From the NCBI RefSeq assembly GCF_011075055.1, contig NC_058138.1, forward strand, positions 20,186,928 through 20,250,927: a stretch of DNA of 64,000 nucleotides, written 5' to 3'. The DNA comes from Mangifera indica (Eukaryota > Streptophyta > Magnoliopsida > Sapindales > Anacardiaceae). This document shows positions 12,601 to 25,205 of this stretch, piece by piece. Both the position numbers and the translations under genes were made by a program. Under the pieces are notes generated by a model, which had not been told where the DNA came from, did not search any database, and saw only the letters and a list, made by a program, of their open reading frames with translations. Every line of letters starts with the position of its first letter. The stretch's first letter is position 1.

Positions 12601-15600
12601 CTCAGGATTCCCAGAGGAGATCACAGCTGATTCATGGTTAGGTTGATCATCCCTGAATTGCACCTGGAAATAGTGAAGACATTGACACCATGCATGCAAA
12701 TATCATATCTAAGGAGCCGAAATTCAAATTATTATACTCATCTGATAAACAGAAAGAACAATGAAGGAAAAAAATAATATCTAAAACTTTACACAGAATC
12801 TTATGTAACAACTCAGTAATTCTGTGGAAATGAACAATTATCTAACAAGGATCATTCGAATGATCATATTTTTGTAAGAAGAAAAAAATAATAATTATCA
12901 TTCTGAATCATATTTCTTGACTTGCTATCTGAAACTGGAACTAACAAAGTTATAGTTCTCTCAAAAAATTATAAATTCACCAACAGCGAAAAAGATTAGA
13001 TAAATCAACTTTTTGCCAATTATAATGTCACCTTCCACTAAAACTTGTACACTTAGCATTTGAATTTCAAAAGTAAACATAAATTCAATGTAAAAATAGA
13101 ATTTCTCAAATCCTTTGTACCACATAAACCACCACCTCACAGACAGAAAGAACAAATTATGATATTATCATGGTCATAAATCCTAAGTCGAAAGATTAAA
13201 AAAATCTTGCACAAAACAAACGGATGACAATCCAATGAAAACCGCTGTATCAGTTGCATTGCCAAAATTACCCTAACACTGCCAATTGTTGTCACTGGAC
13301 ACAAAATTCAGGTAGGTAGGAACTAAACTTAAATCAGAAGATTCAAAATCATTTTTGGTAGTTCAGTTCTTAACTTTAAGTCTCATCAGGTAAAATAAGA
13401 TGATAAGGAACTACAATATGGCAAAATTTTGCCTTAATTGAAAAAATTGGACCACATTAATTAACTCCACTGGGCTTTGACACATTTCAGAGCAGTTTAT
13501 TAAATTATAGGCCACACTTAATTATGTGAAAAAAAAAAAATTCTGATAACCGTGTCTGAACACTAATGCTTAATACATAACTCCTCTTTCAGTTAAAAAT
13601 TTTCTCCAAACATTTCTCCAGTTTTGTACCCATTGTATTTAGCAGTAGTTTCATTATGTTAAAGGATTTGGTGGGGTCAGATATCTTTGGACAATCAATA
13701 TTTGACACATTATTTTTAAAGTGTAATACAGTGAAGCAGAGAAAAAATGAAAAATAATTAACCATTTCACCTTGTACTGCTTCTACTTACCAGCAATGGA
13801 GAAGGAAGAGTTACAGAAGAAGGTTGAATGTGTGACACATATTTCCGGGATTGTGTTCCTGGAGAAGGTAGACTATATGGAACATATTTCTGAGATTTTG
13901 AGACTGAAGAATGAGAATTTTTCACTCTTTTTGGGACTGTATTGCCAACTGAATCAGGAGCAAAGCCTGGAAGAAAGCTGGAAGCATCCACTTTTCCATA
14001 AAGTGGTTCTTGGGCATGGTGAGCACCTTTCCGCCATTCCCTACATCAAATGTGCCATCAACAAAGCGTAAGAATATCAACCACAAACTGAGTTAACATA
14101 ATAATCAAAACAAAGAAAAACAAACTACAGCATAGCAAAATGAATACTAAAAGGATTACAAAGACCTTATCATTTTAATTGACTTGTCAGAGTTGATTTG
14201 CAAAAGAAGTTCTCCATGTTCCGTATCGGTAACATTAAGTTCCTTTCTCAATTCAGTAATAAGCCCTTCCTTGCCCTGTGCAGTGACAAGGGTTTTTTGG
14301 GTGATTATGGCAGACCAGTGAAGATAAATTCGAAGTATAACATGCACGATCAAGGCAATTCATACAACTTGATGATGCACAGTAGGGAAACATAATGGTC
14401 AAAAACACAATAGCATACCCATGAAAGGAGATCAGATTGGGCAATGAAAGCCCTCAAAACATAACAGTATGCCTCTTTCTCCATACAGTGAATTTGAAAC
14501 TTTATGTCTTCATCCATTCGACCAAGTTCTGCCACTGAAAAATTTCGCTAACATGAGCATAGAGAAGATGATTTATTTTTTCTGACCAATATATCTTCAA
14601 ACAAGTTCCGATGTAAGCATTAATCTAATCACTAAATATTACAGAAACTCATATCTGCCCCGCTATAGCAAGGGAAAAAATATAAAAAGAGCTTTGGGAG
14701 CTTTAATCTGCTAAAAAAAGAAAAAAGCAGCAACAGTAGTTAGAGAGATAGAAATTACATCTCCATTTCAGTTGCTGACAAGGTAAAAAGAAGTAAACAG
14801 AAATTTAAGTCACTCTGCCCAACGAATATAGAGACATGAATATCACTCTCTTGATAATGCCTTGTACCAAAAATAAAGAGACAAAGAAAAGGAACTAAAC
14901 GAAAGTTCTTGTTTCGAAATTTTTTGGACTTACAATTGACCCACAAGAAGGTACTTTATTATCAAGGCAAAGCTCAACTATTTGCAGCAAAATATTTTAA
15001 AGCAGAATCCAAGCAATAATCTTTTTTTTTTTTTTTTAAGATCAGAGTGGCTTCTAATAAATTGTATGTGAATTTTTAAACCTTTTTACATTAATTTCTG
15101 TCTTTTAATCCGGTAATAATAGAAAAATGTATGTGTGTGTGTGCGCTCCATAATAATGTTTAATCATTATTAGTTTTTATTGAAGAGTAAGAAATATCCA
15201 GCAAGTCAAATCCCAGGCCAAGTTCATGATTATTAAGTTAACAACCATGACAAGCGCTGCATAGAAGTGGGTCTCAGCTGTTATGAAGATCCCAGACAAA
15301 CCGTATACACAAATGCAGATGGTCACTCTCATTCTCTTTCCGTCATATTATATTCTTTATTTTAATGTCCTCACTCCACGCAGATAAACACATTCCACTG
15401 TTCGCGTATGCTAAAATAAAAAATTACAGAAATAACACTCCCGAGAACCAAAAAATAATTCAAAAAACCACCCGCTAGGATGAATTATTTCAATGACCTC
15501 TAGATCCACACACCCCAAAATAGCACTACATAACCCTAAGTTTGTTCTGGCTCTCACTTAAACAAAGCAAAACGCTTCAAACAGCACAATACACTTTAGC

Positions 15601-15921
15601 ACCAAAACTTCACTTCATTCTCTATGCCTCTCATAGTACATTTATCAGGAAACAAACAGAAAATGAAGCAAGAAAATAACCAAGTACAAGTTAACATACA
15701 GCAAAGCCAAAATCTTTGGGGTCCAAAAATAAATAAATTTAAAATAATTAGTTAACCCAATGACCCTAGCAAAATGGCACATTAAAGTAAATTAACTTAG
15801 CCAGGAAACAAAAGAGAAAAATTTAATCAAATCTGAAGTTAAAACTTCATCGGGAAGCTAACAGAAAATGAGAGAAGGAAAGAAGGAACTTACTGGCACG
15901 GTTGTGATTGATGTAAGCCAT
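9647..15921 (-). CDS. EML: EMSY-LIKE protein with ENT domain (8 exons, 351 aa)
   Basis: Plant EMSY-LIKE proteins are nuclear chromatin-associated factors linked to defence and flowering control. Exons by eye: 15894-15921, 14419-14534, 14166-14275, 13791-14040, 12442-12663, 10128-10199, 9930-9984, 9647-9849. They sum to 1056 nt with all phases consistent. The ENT domain covers about residues 19-85 (ME-K-EAY--VLRAF and LITELRKEL are diagnostic), followed by an EWRKG motif. The conserved C-terminal helix (DKLIHKVER, then EHERALLDALGKLADVSD) comes from exons 5-7. The His-rich tail HHYHSHKEHPG is encoded by the last exon. No Agenet/Tudor domain is visible between them, unlike EML1-3-type proteins. 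A partial duplicate lies at 26565-28615. ATG choice: exon 1 encodes only 9 codons plus one base, and the joined codon is itself ATG, so translation could also start in exon 2. Confidence 0.88.
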
Positions 15922-16015
15922 TGGAACTACTGGTTTAGCCGAACTGAAAGGATAAGTATTTAGTAAGTGAAAGACAACGAGTGTCGTCTACGGTGAGGAT
16001 TTGCCGGAATTTAAT

Positions 16016-16023
16016 GGCGGGAA
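16016..16023 (-). promoter_or_regulatory. E2F-like site upstream of EML
   Basis: TTCCCGCC on the minus strand, about 95 bp upstream of the EML start codon, resembles the E2F core TTTCCCGC. Cell-cycle control is an inference from this motif alone. The same sequence flanks the deletion junction in the duplicated copy near 28766. Confidence 0.3.
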
Positions 16024-16061
16024 CTGAAACCCTACCATCCACCGACATTCCGCTCACATTT

Positions 16062-17068
16062 CGCGTTTTGGCCCTTTTCTAATGCCCCTTTATTATTTTA
16101 AATATTTGAGGGCTTATTCCAAACTTACCCGAATTTCTTAGTAAAATCTGAATTTCCAATAGTTTCAAAAACTATCATAAGTCTGCCAATAAGGGATTTT
16201 TTTTTTTGGTAATTCCAATTATTGCACAATATTAAAATGAAATTATTAAAAGCTATTTTTTTACCCCTTTAGTTACGATTCTACCTTTTTCATCCAATGA
16301 TAAATGAATTTCCATGTATTTATTTTATAAGATAAAAGATACTTTCAAAATTATGTTTTTCAAATCACACTATATCTAATTGTTTTGTATGTTTATTTAT
16401 ATTGGTTTAAAAAATTCAAAAATCATACAAAATTAGTAAAATCGCAATGAAAGATAATCATTAAAATCGATATTGATGTATCCAATTATTAACAATTCAA
16501 AAGTCAGTGTTTTGATTCATTATTTAAGGAGTCTAAATATGATAATGAAATTATTATGTTATAATTAGACTTGACAAGCCAACACAACTTGTCTCAAACA
16601 GATACAACTAAGTTTAGGTATAATTATAATAGATCATGTTATCACCTAATGGAAAAGTCATGATTTTATACAATATTTTTCAAATTTGATATCGAATAAG
16701 TAGTTTAAATTTATAGTTTAGTTTGATTCGAATTTATAATTTAAATTAATAGTTTGTGTTATTAATTTTATTAGACTTAATTTATGTCACTTTGTTTTGT
16801 ATGTCAATTTTCTATAAGAAAATAAATAAAATAAAAGTAGAATCAATTTTCATAATTCATACTTTATTCAAAAAAATCAAAAATTTGAAAACTACCTAAA
16901 AAAAACCTTTGATTGGTTTTATCCTCAAAAAAAAAAAATATTAGAAAAGCTTAAAAGTTGCGTAAAACACCCACTAAGCGTGACTGTGCTGTGTGGTGAG
17001 AACTGGGTACGCAGGCCTCGCATGGTGAAGATAGGGACGAAAGGACCTTTGATTAAAGAAATTGAAGA
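16062..17068. other. Intergenic, duplicated, no gene
   Basis: AT-rich sequence upstream of EML, matched by unit B 28815-29800 with many substitutions. Nothing coding is recognised. It probably contains EML promoter sequence at its left end. Confidence 0.5.
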
Positions 17069-17078
17069 TTAGTATAAT

Positions 17079-17697
17079 GGCCAAAGGATATTTCCCACCG
17101 AAGTATACTGCATTCTCAAGTTTCCCCCTTTTAACTATGAAAATACCAAATACTCACCCATGAGCAATTTAATTTAACGAAACCCTAATGCTTTAAAATT
17201 TATCTCTTTTTCCCCCCTCCTCTAAAAACTAACCATTTTTCCCTCTAGGGTTTAGTTTTCAATCTCTGACGTCAAATTCGATGCCATCGCCGACGACGAA
17301 GCTCTTCAAATTTATAGGCAAAGACGACGCTAGATCTGGGCCGATCGATGTTCCAGAGGAGAGAAGAGAGGTCGTCAGAGCATGGTGGTGCGTTGGAAAG
17401 GCTTTGTCGTCGGCGATGGCTCCGGATTTGGCATCGGGGATTGAAAACTAAGCCCTAAGGGGGGGGGAATGCTATTTTTCAAAACTTGGCCTAGGGGGAA
17501 ATGATTAGTTTTTAGGGGTTAGGGGGGAAAAGAGGATTAAATTTTAATTTATTTTTAATATTACATATAAAATGACGATTTTACCTTTGAATCCGTTTTT
17601 TTTTAACAGCCCATAAGTAGGTAAATGAGCTTTTCAAAGTTAACGGGTGACAATGTGCATAAAAAGTATACATTGGGTGGGAAATAGTCCTTTGGCC
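17079..17697. mobile_element. Foldback transposon (Mutator-like family, copy 2) with perfect 10-bp TSD
   Basis: The left end is GGCCAAAGGATATTTCCCAC and the right end is GTGGGAAATAGTCCTTTGGCC (reverse complement apart from one or two bases). The arms continue inward for more than 200 bp, so almost the whole element can fold. It is flanked by TTAGTATAAT at 17069-17078 and 17698-17707, a perfect 10-bp target duplication, which fits Mutator-like insertion (8-11 bp). There is no transposase. It lies in the part of unit A missing from unit B. Confidence 0.88.
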
Positions 17698-18135
17698 TTA
17701 GTATAATACTCGGCCTTTTATTATATATATTATTTATTTATAAATTAAAAAAATTATAATAATTTTTTATTATTAATAGTAATGTGACAAATAATATAAG
17801 AAGTAATCTAACTATTACTTGTATTTTAAGTATTAAAAATTATCAAAAAATCTTAATTTTATTATAATTATATATTTATTTATTAAATCTTTTTAAAAAT
17901 AATCTTATTTTTAATTAATATAAAAAATATTTTAAAATAATTATATTCAAGGTACGTAAATAAAATAATACGCTAGCTTTTTTATTATATTTAATCAAAC
18001 ATAATAATGATTTATATTTACATAATTTTATAAAATTTTATCAAATATAATAATAATTTATATATAATAATACTTAAAATAATCATTTAATTTTGATAAT
18101 AAAACATTCCTGCAAATGTAATATAATTTTTATAA

Positions 18136-18765
18136 GCCAAAGGATTATTTCTCACCCAAAGTATGCTAATTTCTCAATTTTTTTTAGTTGACTTTGAAAA
18201 TCCTATTTACCCACCAAAGACGGTTAAAATTAACAATTTTAAAGATAAAATTATCATTTATTTGTAATATTAAAAATAAACTTAAATTTGATTTTATTTT
18301 TCTCCCCAAACCCTAAAAACTAACAATTTCCTCCAACTCAAGTTTTTAAAAATAACATTTTTCCCCCTTAGGATTTTCAAATTTTGGATTGAATTTTTTG
18401 ACGGCAACTAACGATCTCCAAACAGTGTCTCTTCCTCTTCGATGTCTCCTCATTCCAATCGTGCTCATTCTCGTCCTCTTCAATGTCGTCGTCAACAAAG
18501 ATGACTCGTCTTTGTCGATGATAATATCGAGGAGGATTAGAAGAAGTATGACCGAAAGGAGGAGACATCGGAGAGAAAGACATATCGTCTGGAGATTATC
18601 AGTCATAGTCGAAAAATTTAATCTAAAAGTTTAAAAATTATAGAGGAAAATATTATTTTTGAAAACTTAAATTGAGAAAAATTATTTACTTTTAGGATTT
18701 AAGAAGGAAAAAGAATATAACTAATTGATGGGTGAAAGAAATTTTTAAAGTTAATTGGTAAACTT
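18136..18765. mobile_element. Foldback transposon (same family, copy 3, right end damaged)
   Basis: The left end GCCAAAGGATTATTTCTCACC matches the other family members. Internal arms pair (for example GATTGAATTTTTTGAC near 18387 with GTCGAAAAATTTAATC near 18607), and the centre is rich in TCGTC/GACGA words. The right terminal repeat is not intact; it ends in an unrelated CTTGGGAAGCC stretch just upstream of the UREG relic. Open frames on both strands here are by-products of the inverted arms. Confidence 0.7.
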
Positions 18766-18854
18766 GGGAAGCCAGTCTGCCTCTCTTGCATCTTTCGGGA
18801 TTTGTCTTCTGTCTTAACAGTCTCTTACAAAAATCCACTTTACTTCCATAGTCA

Positions 18855-20447
18855 ATGGCTTCCCATGACCATCATCATCATGATCATCACCGTCAGTAGT
18901 CTTTCTAAAATCTGATTGTTTATTTTTTCGGTTGAGCATTATTTCTTTGCTATAATGAAATTACTCACTGTTTTCATGAAGCAACAAAGATGAAGCGATG
19001 GAGATTCAGCAACTAAATCATGGGGACGGTGTACCATAGCCACGATGGACTCGCACCACACTCGCATGAACCCATTTACTCTCCTGGCTTCTTCAGTAGA
19101 AGAACTCCTCCTCTTCTCTCAAGAAACTAAAACGAGAGAGCCTTCACTGTTGATATTGGCGGTCCTGTTGGTACTGGGTATTTTCACTTTTCTCTCTAAG
19201 TTTTAATTTTAAGTTCTAAATGTAATTTTCTAGTTCGATTTTACTTTTTAGAGGGTTTCATTGTTGTCGTTAAATGTTATTTCTAATTATTTGAGTGCAT
19301 AGCTGTTTTGGCATCTGCAATTATCTTGTTGATTTGAGACTTCTGTATTTGCCGAATGTTTTCCATTTTCATGTAGACAATGATTCTTGTTGCTGGCTTA
19401 AATGAAACAGCTTTGATGCTATTTCTAATTAGATGTTATTGGTTACTCCCTTACAGGAAAATAGCTTTGATGCGGGCTTTATGTAAATTCTTACGGGACA
19501 AGTACAGTCTTGCTGCTAGTATCATCTATAATTACGAATTTCCTCCCTCAAACATCTCTCTGATATTTTTATGTTTTGAATTTGAGCTATTTCAAAGTTT
19601 TCAACTTTTGGTCTTTTTTATGCAGACTGTGTCAGAGCGACAACAACATGCTTCGTCTTAGACAGATTTATTGATGGTATTTTATGTTTCATGCTTTTAA
19701 CTTGTGCATAATATTTGGTTACTCTCCCTGTTACCCACCTTAATATTAAATTGTGCCAGAAAAAAAAAAAAAAGATTGAGTAATGAAAGTAAATTTCTTT
19801 AAATTTCCCATACTTAAATCACGCGATGGTATTCCTCAAAGAGATTATTGTTGTAGAGGAGCATTACCTTTATGTTGTATGAAGTTCTATATCTGTAATA
19901 TTTTTGTTTTTCAAATCTTGGGGCAGTTAAACTATTTTTGGTGGAAGATTGTTAGTGATGTGCTTTGGCCCATTTTCGGCTCATAATAAATCGTCATCTG
20001 TTTACTTCATTTTCACTGCACTTGATAGGTGGATAAACTGATGAATACTTTGCAATTTTGTATTCTCGATTTAAACTTCATCAGTGTCATTAAGAACAAC
20101 CATTTCTTTTGGGTGTTTGGCTACAATCTCCTAAAGCGTTAACTTGAAAATGGGTTAATTATTTTGTTTCCCTTGTTAATTATTTTGTTGTTAAATGATT
20201 ATTTCTGTTGAGTGATGGATTAAGAAGAATATTATTACTTCAGGTGACAAATGATATATTCACAAAAGAGGATGGTGAGTTCCTGATGAAGAATGGTGCC
20301 CTGCCAGAGGAAAGGATACATGCTGTGGAAACACAGGAGGCTGTCCACATGCTGCAATTCGTGAAGACATCAGCATACATCTTGGCCTTCTGGAGGAACT
20401 TACTAACTTGTTCAAAGAAGACATTCTTCTTTGTGAATCTGGGGGAG
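18855..20447 (+). pseudogene. UREG: Urease accessory protein G relic, copy A (truncated, several disabling changes)
   Basis: UreG is the cytosolic GTPase that delivers nickel to urease. Relics of four exons are readable: 18855-18896 (His-rich start, MASHDHHHHDHH), about 18980-19177 (HSHDGLAPHSHEPIYSPGFF, then VDIGGPVGTG), 19457-19517 (ALCKFLRDKYSLAA) and 20244-20447 (VTNDIFTKEDGEFLMKNG to LLCESGG). Lesions: an in-frame TAA at 19128-19130; an indel before the HSHDG segment; P-loop Thr changed to Ile (GTGKI); loss of the GT donor after LAA; and a 2-bp insertion at about 20331-20335 that shifts the frame. No exons follow CESGG, so the nucleotide-binding C-terminal half is missing. Introns are retained, so this is not a processed pseudogene. 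A functional UREG must lie elsewhere if urease is active. Confidence 0.9.
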
Positions 20448-20828
20448 GTATTCTATTAATGAATACATTTCCTCGATATGCATTTTCTACTGAAGTGATC
20501 TTGTTGAGCTCTATTAAACTGATGCTAATTGAATGATGGAGTTGGCTTATCCTGATTTACCAATTTTACTGGTGGTCACAACAGAATTATATTGATTACA
20601 TTTTTAATAAGTTTGCTATAGTAACAATTGTATTGGGAAAATATAACAGTATGGAAAGCCTGTTGTTATCCAATTCAAGCAAATATATTCTAATAAAAAC
20701 TTCATGAAGAAAGTGAAGGCCCATGCTTGAAATTGTAGTTTATGTTGTGGTGTCTGGAAGTTGAAGTAAATGAATTTTTGCTTTTGGTTATCGGTGATGA
20801 ACATCCTTAATTATAGCTTAAAAAAAAA

Positions 20829-23389
20829 TTAATTGCCATCTGATTCCTCCAAAGGTCTTTTGAAACGATTGAGTCGTTTTGATGCTTTATCCACCTGTAA
20901 AAGTAAATATGTTTAATGGAGAGTCAAAAGCTTAGACTAAAGGGGGCTATGCTTAAGGAGAGAACAATCAAGATTTCTAGTATATGTATATGTGATTTTT
21001 GAAGTATAGCATTTCAAATTACCTGCTCATTCCAATCAGTTTTCCAGGTTATGTAGCCAAGAACAAGTGTTTGAATCACAACACCCAGAATCATCCCAAT
21101 CCAAATACCCTGTCAATGACATGAAAAAATTTCGTTAGCATATTCTGAACCATTCAAGTAAACAACTTTTGAGAATCAATTAAAAAAACCCTAGTCTTGG
21201 AAGAAGACAATTGGGTGGGAAATTGGTTTAAACAACAAGATTTTACCTCTACTTTGAGGTCAGCTATATATCCAAGAAGAGCTCCAACAGGTACTCCAAT
21301 CAAATAATAACTACAAATGTTAATATATGCAACCATACCTTGGCGGCCAGAACCTATAGCAGCCCCTGCATTAGAAACAGATAAAGATGCCTGAATGCTT
21401 GAAGCTTAAAAAAATTATAATTTGACAAAAATGATCAAAATTTGTAAAACATACCTGTGAATATTGTCTGACTACTGTTTAAAAAAACCGAGATAGCTAG
21501 TAGGACAGAAAGACTTGAAACAGTGTCTGCTACTTGTTCATCACTTGTAAATATGTAGCCAATTCTATTGCCAAACACTAGACAAATTATCGAAAACAAT
21601 ACTCCCATCAAAACTGTGGTGGTTAAGTTGACTTTGATGGAAAATATTGCAGCCTTGGCATCTCCTCTCCCCAGTTCATTTGAAACACGGACACTGTAAA
21701 ATATCATCATGAGATTGTGTGTTAACTGAGTACATATAAATTTATTGAAAATGACATAAAAAAAGTAAGGATATATTTTTGGACTCTCACCTACAAGCTA
21801 CGACGAGCCCCAAGCATAATGTTAATTCCCAAGCTATTATATTGATGCTACAAATTAATTCAACTTGAATCAGAATAATTTCATTATGGAAATCCCAAAC
21901 AGCAAGTAAGAATATGTGTATAATATTTCTAATGTTGAATACATTGAAATTAACTTACCATATGGAGAAGGCAGAAATCTCAGTCGTGGCATTTTTCAAA
22001 TATCCTGCTAGCAGGACTAAAACAGCATTGTACCATAATTCTAAGCTATTCAACATAAAAATGCAAATTAATATATATTTAAGTATTTAAATAATTGATA
22101 TTTAATTTGCATGAAGGAGTTTTACCATATCATCACTCCTGAGGATAAAGAGAGTTTTACTGCAGGAAACAAATCAGCCAAAGCGGCTAGTGTAAATCCT
22201 TTCCATGTATTAGGGCACCAACCGCAGAAGATATACAAGAACAGTGCAATTGTGACCAACCAACTTGCCACAATCATGGCAGCCATTGCACCAGGAATCC
22301 CCAAGTTCAATTTGGAGACAAAGATCCATGAAAGAAGAACATGAAGTGCAAATGAGGCTGCTGACAGCCAGCCAATTATCACGTTTTTATGCTGGGATTG
22401 TAAAAACTGCTGCATGTTAAACATTAATGCATAAGAGTAGATGATGGGTATGAACCAAAGGGAGATATGGCCTGCTTTACTTGCTATATCTTCTTCCTGA
22501 CCAAGTAGTTTGAATATAGAAGCTGAGAAGATAAACACAGGCAGCAATATTGTAGCAGTAGTGAGGTTGATGATCCATGATCTTTGCAAGTAAATTCCCA
22601 GCATGTGGTACTGTTTTGCCCCAAATGCTTGCCCACACATTGTCGAATTTGCACTTGACATGCCTACCTAAAACATGATAGTAATGTCAATAATCTTAAA
22701 ACACATCCCAAATTTCACCTGTCAAGTATGTGACATTAACAAAGATGGACTCAGATAAGAGTAGGGATGACTACAGACTGTTAGGGGCAAATACTTAAAT
22801 CCTCTTCCCTGTCCCAACCCCGATACGGGGAATCCTCATCCCCTCTCCACTGAAAAAATTTCTCTCCTCTTCCCCTCCCCATCTCCTGGAAAAATTCTCC
22901 ACAGTTTTGCCTCTCCCTATCCACAAGAAAAATAATAAAATATTTATTAAGTTTCAGGGCACATTTGGCTCAATGAATAAAGCTAGCTAAGAAGGAGAAA
23001 ATTGACCTGGGAGTGGCAAAAACAGATGATCTGGCAAGATATGGTGCTAGTATTCATCTCCCTAAGACTAATCAATCCAGAGTGTTCAAACTAATGTAAG
23101 GTTTGTGTTTTAAAGATGGCAGATTCTGATATAGTATTAGGAAAGAAAACTTTACCAGTATGCCATAAGCAAATCGCACAGTAATGGTTTGAATGAGTGC
23201 ATAAGCAGCGAGCTCGAGTTCACCAATGTGTCCCATAAACACCTGTGTCACCACGAACATTCCATATTGACCCACCCTGGATAACATTGCAGGAAAAGCC
23301 AGTTTCCATATCCTTTTCGATTCCACCCAAACTCTTCCTTTCAAATCTCTGATATCTTCAGTTTCCGATGCAAGAAGGCTCTCTTCCAT
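20829..23389 (-). CDS. DTX: MATE/DETOXIFICATION efflux transporter, copy A (8 exons, 476 aa)
   Basis: MATE proteins are cation- or proton-coupled exporters of flavonoids, alkaloids, organic acids or xenobiotics across the tonoplast or plasma membrane. Exons: 23156-23389, 22126-22667, 21959-22045, 21791-21847, 21455-21693, 21247-21365, 21023-21109, 20829-20894. They sum to 1431 nt with consistent phases, GT-AG introns and no internal stop. Family signatures: FPAMLSRVGQYGMFVVTQVF and FMGHIGELELAAYAL (exon 1), CGQAFGAKQYHMLGIYLQRS (exon 2), and VRVSNELGRGDAKAA at the start of the second half. Length and about 12 hydrophobic segments fit the family. The C-terminus (KRLNRFKRPLEESDGN) is short and charged. 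Its tandem paralogue is 31610-34018. Intron 1 carries about 170 bp absent from copy B. The substrate cannot be inferred. Confidence 0.95.
22783..22956. repeat. Copy-A-specific segment in MATE intron 1
   Basis: About 170 bp of C-rich sequence (ATACGGGGAATCCTCATCCC, then CTCCCCATCTCC) is present here, while copy B has a short remnant at 33539-33575. It resembles the interior of the element at 24426-24960 (GGGGAGGGGATCTCAATCC). Because copy B keeps fragments of both ends, an ancestral insertion later deleted in B is more likely than a new insertion in A. Confidence 0.5.
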
Positions 23390-23815
23390 CTGATCCTGTT
23401 TGTAGAAATTAATACTTTAACGATCAAACAGTAGGGTTGAATATGAAATGATTCAAAAGTCAAATAATAGAAAGCGAGAGAATATGCTTAATGGAGGCTT
23501 CTTTTCAGTTCAAAAACTAGAGAGAGAGAGAAAAAAAAAAAGTCCCTTCGTGCGTGTAGTCGTTGAACTGGGTAGATTTAACAACAAAACAAAGGAATTA
23601 GGTGAGTGGTTTGATTTGACTGATAGGTACGGAATAAGAAATTGGATGAACTCAGAAACTGGCATTTTAGGGAGAACATATTGCCGAGTCCTTATTTTTC
23701 TCGACACTGAAGAAAACAACAAAGGCATTAATTCTACAGATTTTACAGATAAACTGCTGATGGAGTTTCAACTTGACACTGACTCGAGATTTTATCTACT
23801 TCAGGTGATTGGTTT

Positions 23816-25205
23816 TACTATTCAAGAGTGATCGAATTTAGATAGTGTTTCTTGTTACAACAATCATAGCTTAGGACTTGGTTAGTGGGACTGACATTAA
23901 AAAGTAGGATTTAGGGTAATAGAAACATATATTAATAGAATTATATATCATATTATATAATTATATATAGTATTATATATCAAAAATCTAATTTTATATA
24001 TCATATATTGAGTATCATATTATATCTTATGATACAATTTTTAAAAATAAAATAATTAAAAAATATAATTGAAATATCATCATTTTAGAAAATATCACAA
24101 ATATCTTTAAAAATTTAAGATTTTCATATATACTCCTATTATATTATCATTTTCTTTAAAAAGTGTATCAATTCGTATCAATAATATGTATCATATTGTA
24201 TGATACGCTTATTGTATCATATTAATTATGATATACCTCATGACATATATCGTTTTCTATTTATATCATATCGTATGATACGTATTATGTATCATAAGAT
24301 ACTGATAATTATAAATATATTTAGTTAGACTTGATGGCTGATTTAATATGAGGAGAAAGGTAGTTGGTTAAAATTTTGCCTTAATAGTAAAGAGAATATG
24401 CCTTAAATGTTTCGTGTATCATAAGTAGAGATGACAACGCAAAGAGATGGGGAGGGGATCTCAATCCTCATCCTTGTCTCCATAGGAGATATCAATCCCG
24501 TCTTTGGTTTGTCCACATTACGGAGATAAAAATGATTCTTCATCCACTCCCTACGAAAAAAATCTTCTCTCCATTCCCGTAGGGAAAATCTTCTCCTCGT
24601 CCTCTCAAGAAAAAATCTTCTCTTCATATCCTCTAAACACAATAAAAATATATTAAAAAATAAATTAAGTAAAATTAAAACTAACCCATTATTTTAAATA
24701 TCACAAATATAATATATTAACCACTTTAATATGCACAAAAAAATTTAAATAAATTTAAAAAATATAAATAATTTAAAGTTATATTAATATAAAGAGACGA
24801 AAATAAGGCAGAGAAAGAACACATATATCCCTATCTCTAATTACATAAATTTTTTTGGCCCTTGTCCCCATTATTTTCTCTATTTTTATCAGAGAATTCT
24901 CTCCTCATTAGAATAAAAAAAATCTAGATCCCTAAAATCCGATTAAAATTGTCATCTCTAATAGCAGGATACTAATTACTTAATTGAATTCAACAAAATA
25001 ATAACCATTCAAACACATGTACGTGCTTTAGTCATTGAAAAAATAACTTTCTCATTCTTGTAATTCAGCACTTTGAAGTCGATCAGTTTGATGCTTGATT
25101 TGCTTGTACTAGATTTTGACTAAATTTAACGCAGGAGAAAAAGTAGTACGTTGTATTTAAGTCGACCAACCAGCTTTATCATACTAACGGTGAAAATTTT
25201 TGCAG
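23816..25205. other. Spacer between duplication units
   Basis: No gene. 23930-24340 is an AT-rich patch with repeated TATGATAC/GTATCATA words in both orientations (for example 24188-24215 and 24262-24296), typical of a small inverted-repeat element. 24426-24960 is a separate element. 24130-24990 recurs in inverted orientation at 37597-38356. Confidence 0.6.
24426..24960. mobile_element. Non-autonomous DNA transposon with 12-bp terminal inverted repeats
   Basis: It begins TAGAGATGACAA (24426-24437) and ends TTGTCATCTCTA (24949-24960), an exact inverted pair. The 535-bp interior has no transposase and is rich in GGGGA/TCCCC and ATCTTCTC words. Ends of the TAG(G/A)GATG(A)CAA type recall hAT elements, but I see no convincing 8-bp target duplication, so the superfamily is a guess. 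A second, inverted copy lies at 37628-38071. Confidence 0.7.

Larger units (their letters stand above)
11071..23815. repeat. Segmental duplication, unit A
   Basis: Closely similar, in the same order and orientation, to 25206-34300 (unit B). Matching blocks by eye: 11071-14685 with 25206-28763; 16012-17043 with 28763-29800; 19436-22785 with 30164-33545; 22955-23815 with 33570-34300. The blocks cover EML exons 2-5, the UREG relic and the whole MATE gene. Unit A also has 14686-16011 and 17044-19435, which unit B lacks. The left breakpoint lies inside EML intron 5, so the duplication was not of whole genes. Confidence 0.93.

Noticed and set aside
13772..14071. Plus-strand 99-codon frame, also present at 27853-28152
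   Set aside because: It is antisense to EML exon 4 and is shared only because that exon is duplicated. No family resemblance.
18346..18634. Three overlapping 68-86 codon frames on both strands
   Set aside because: They lie in the paired arms of a foldback element and mirror each other. Openness on both strands reflects the inverted repeat.
22111..22344. Plus-strand 77-codon frame with a partner at 32885-33118
   Set aside because: Antisense shadow of MATE exon 2, conserved because the exon is conserved.
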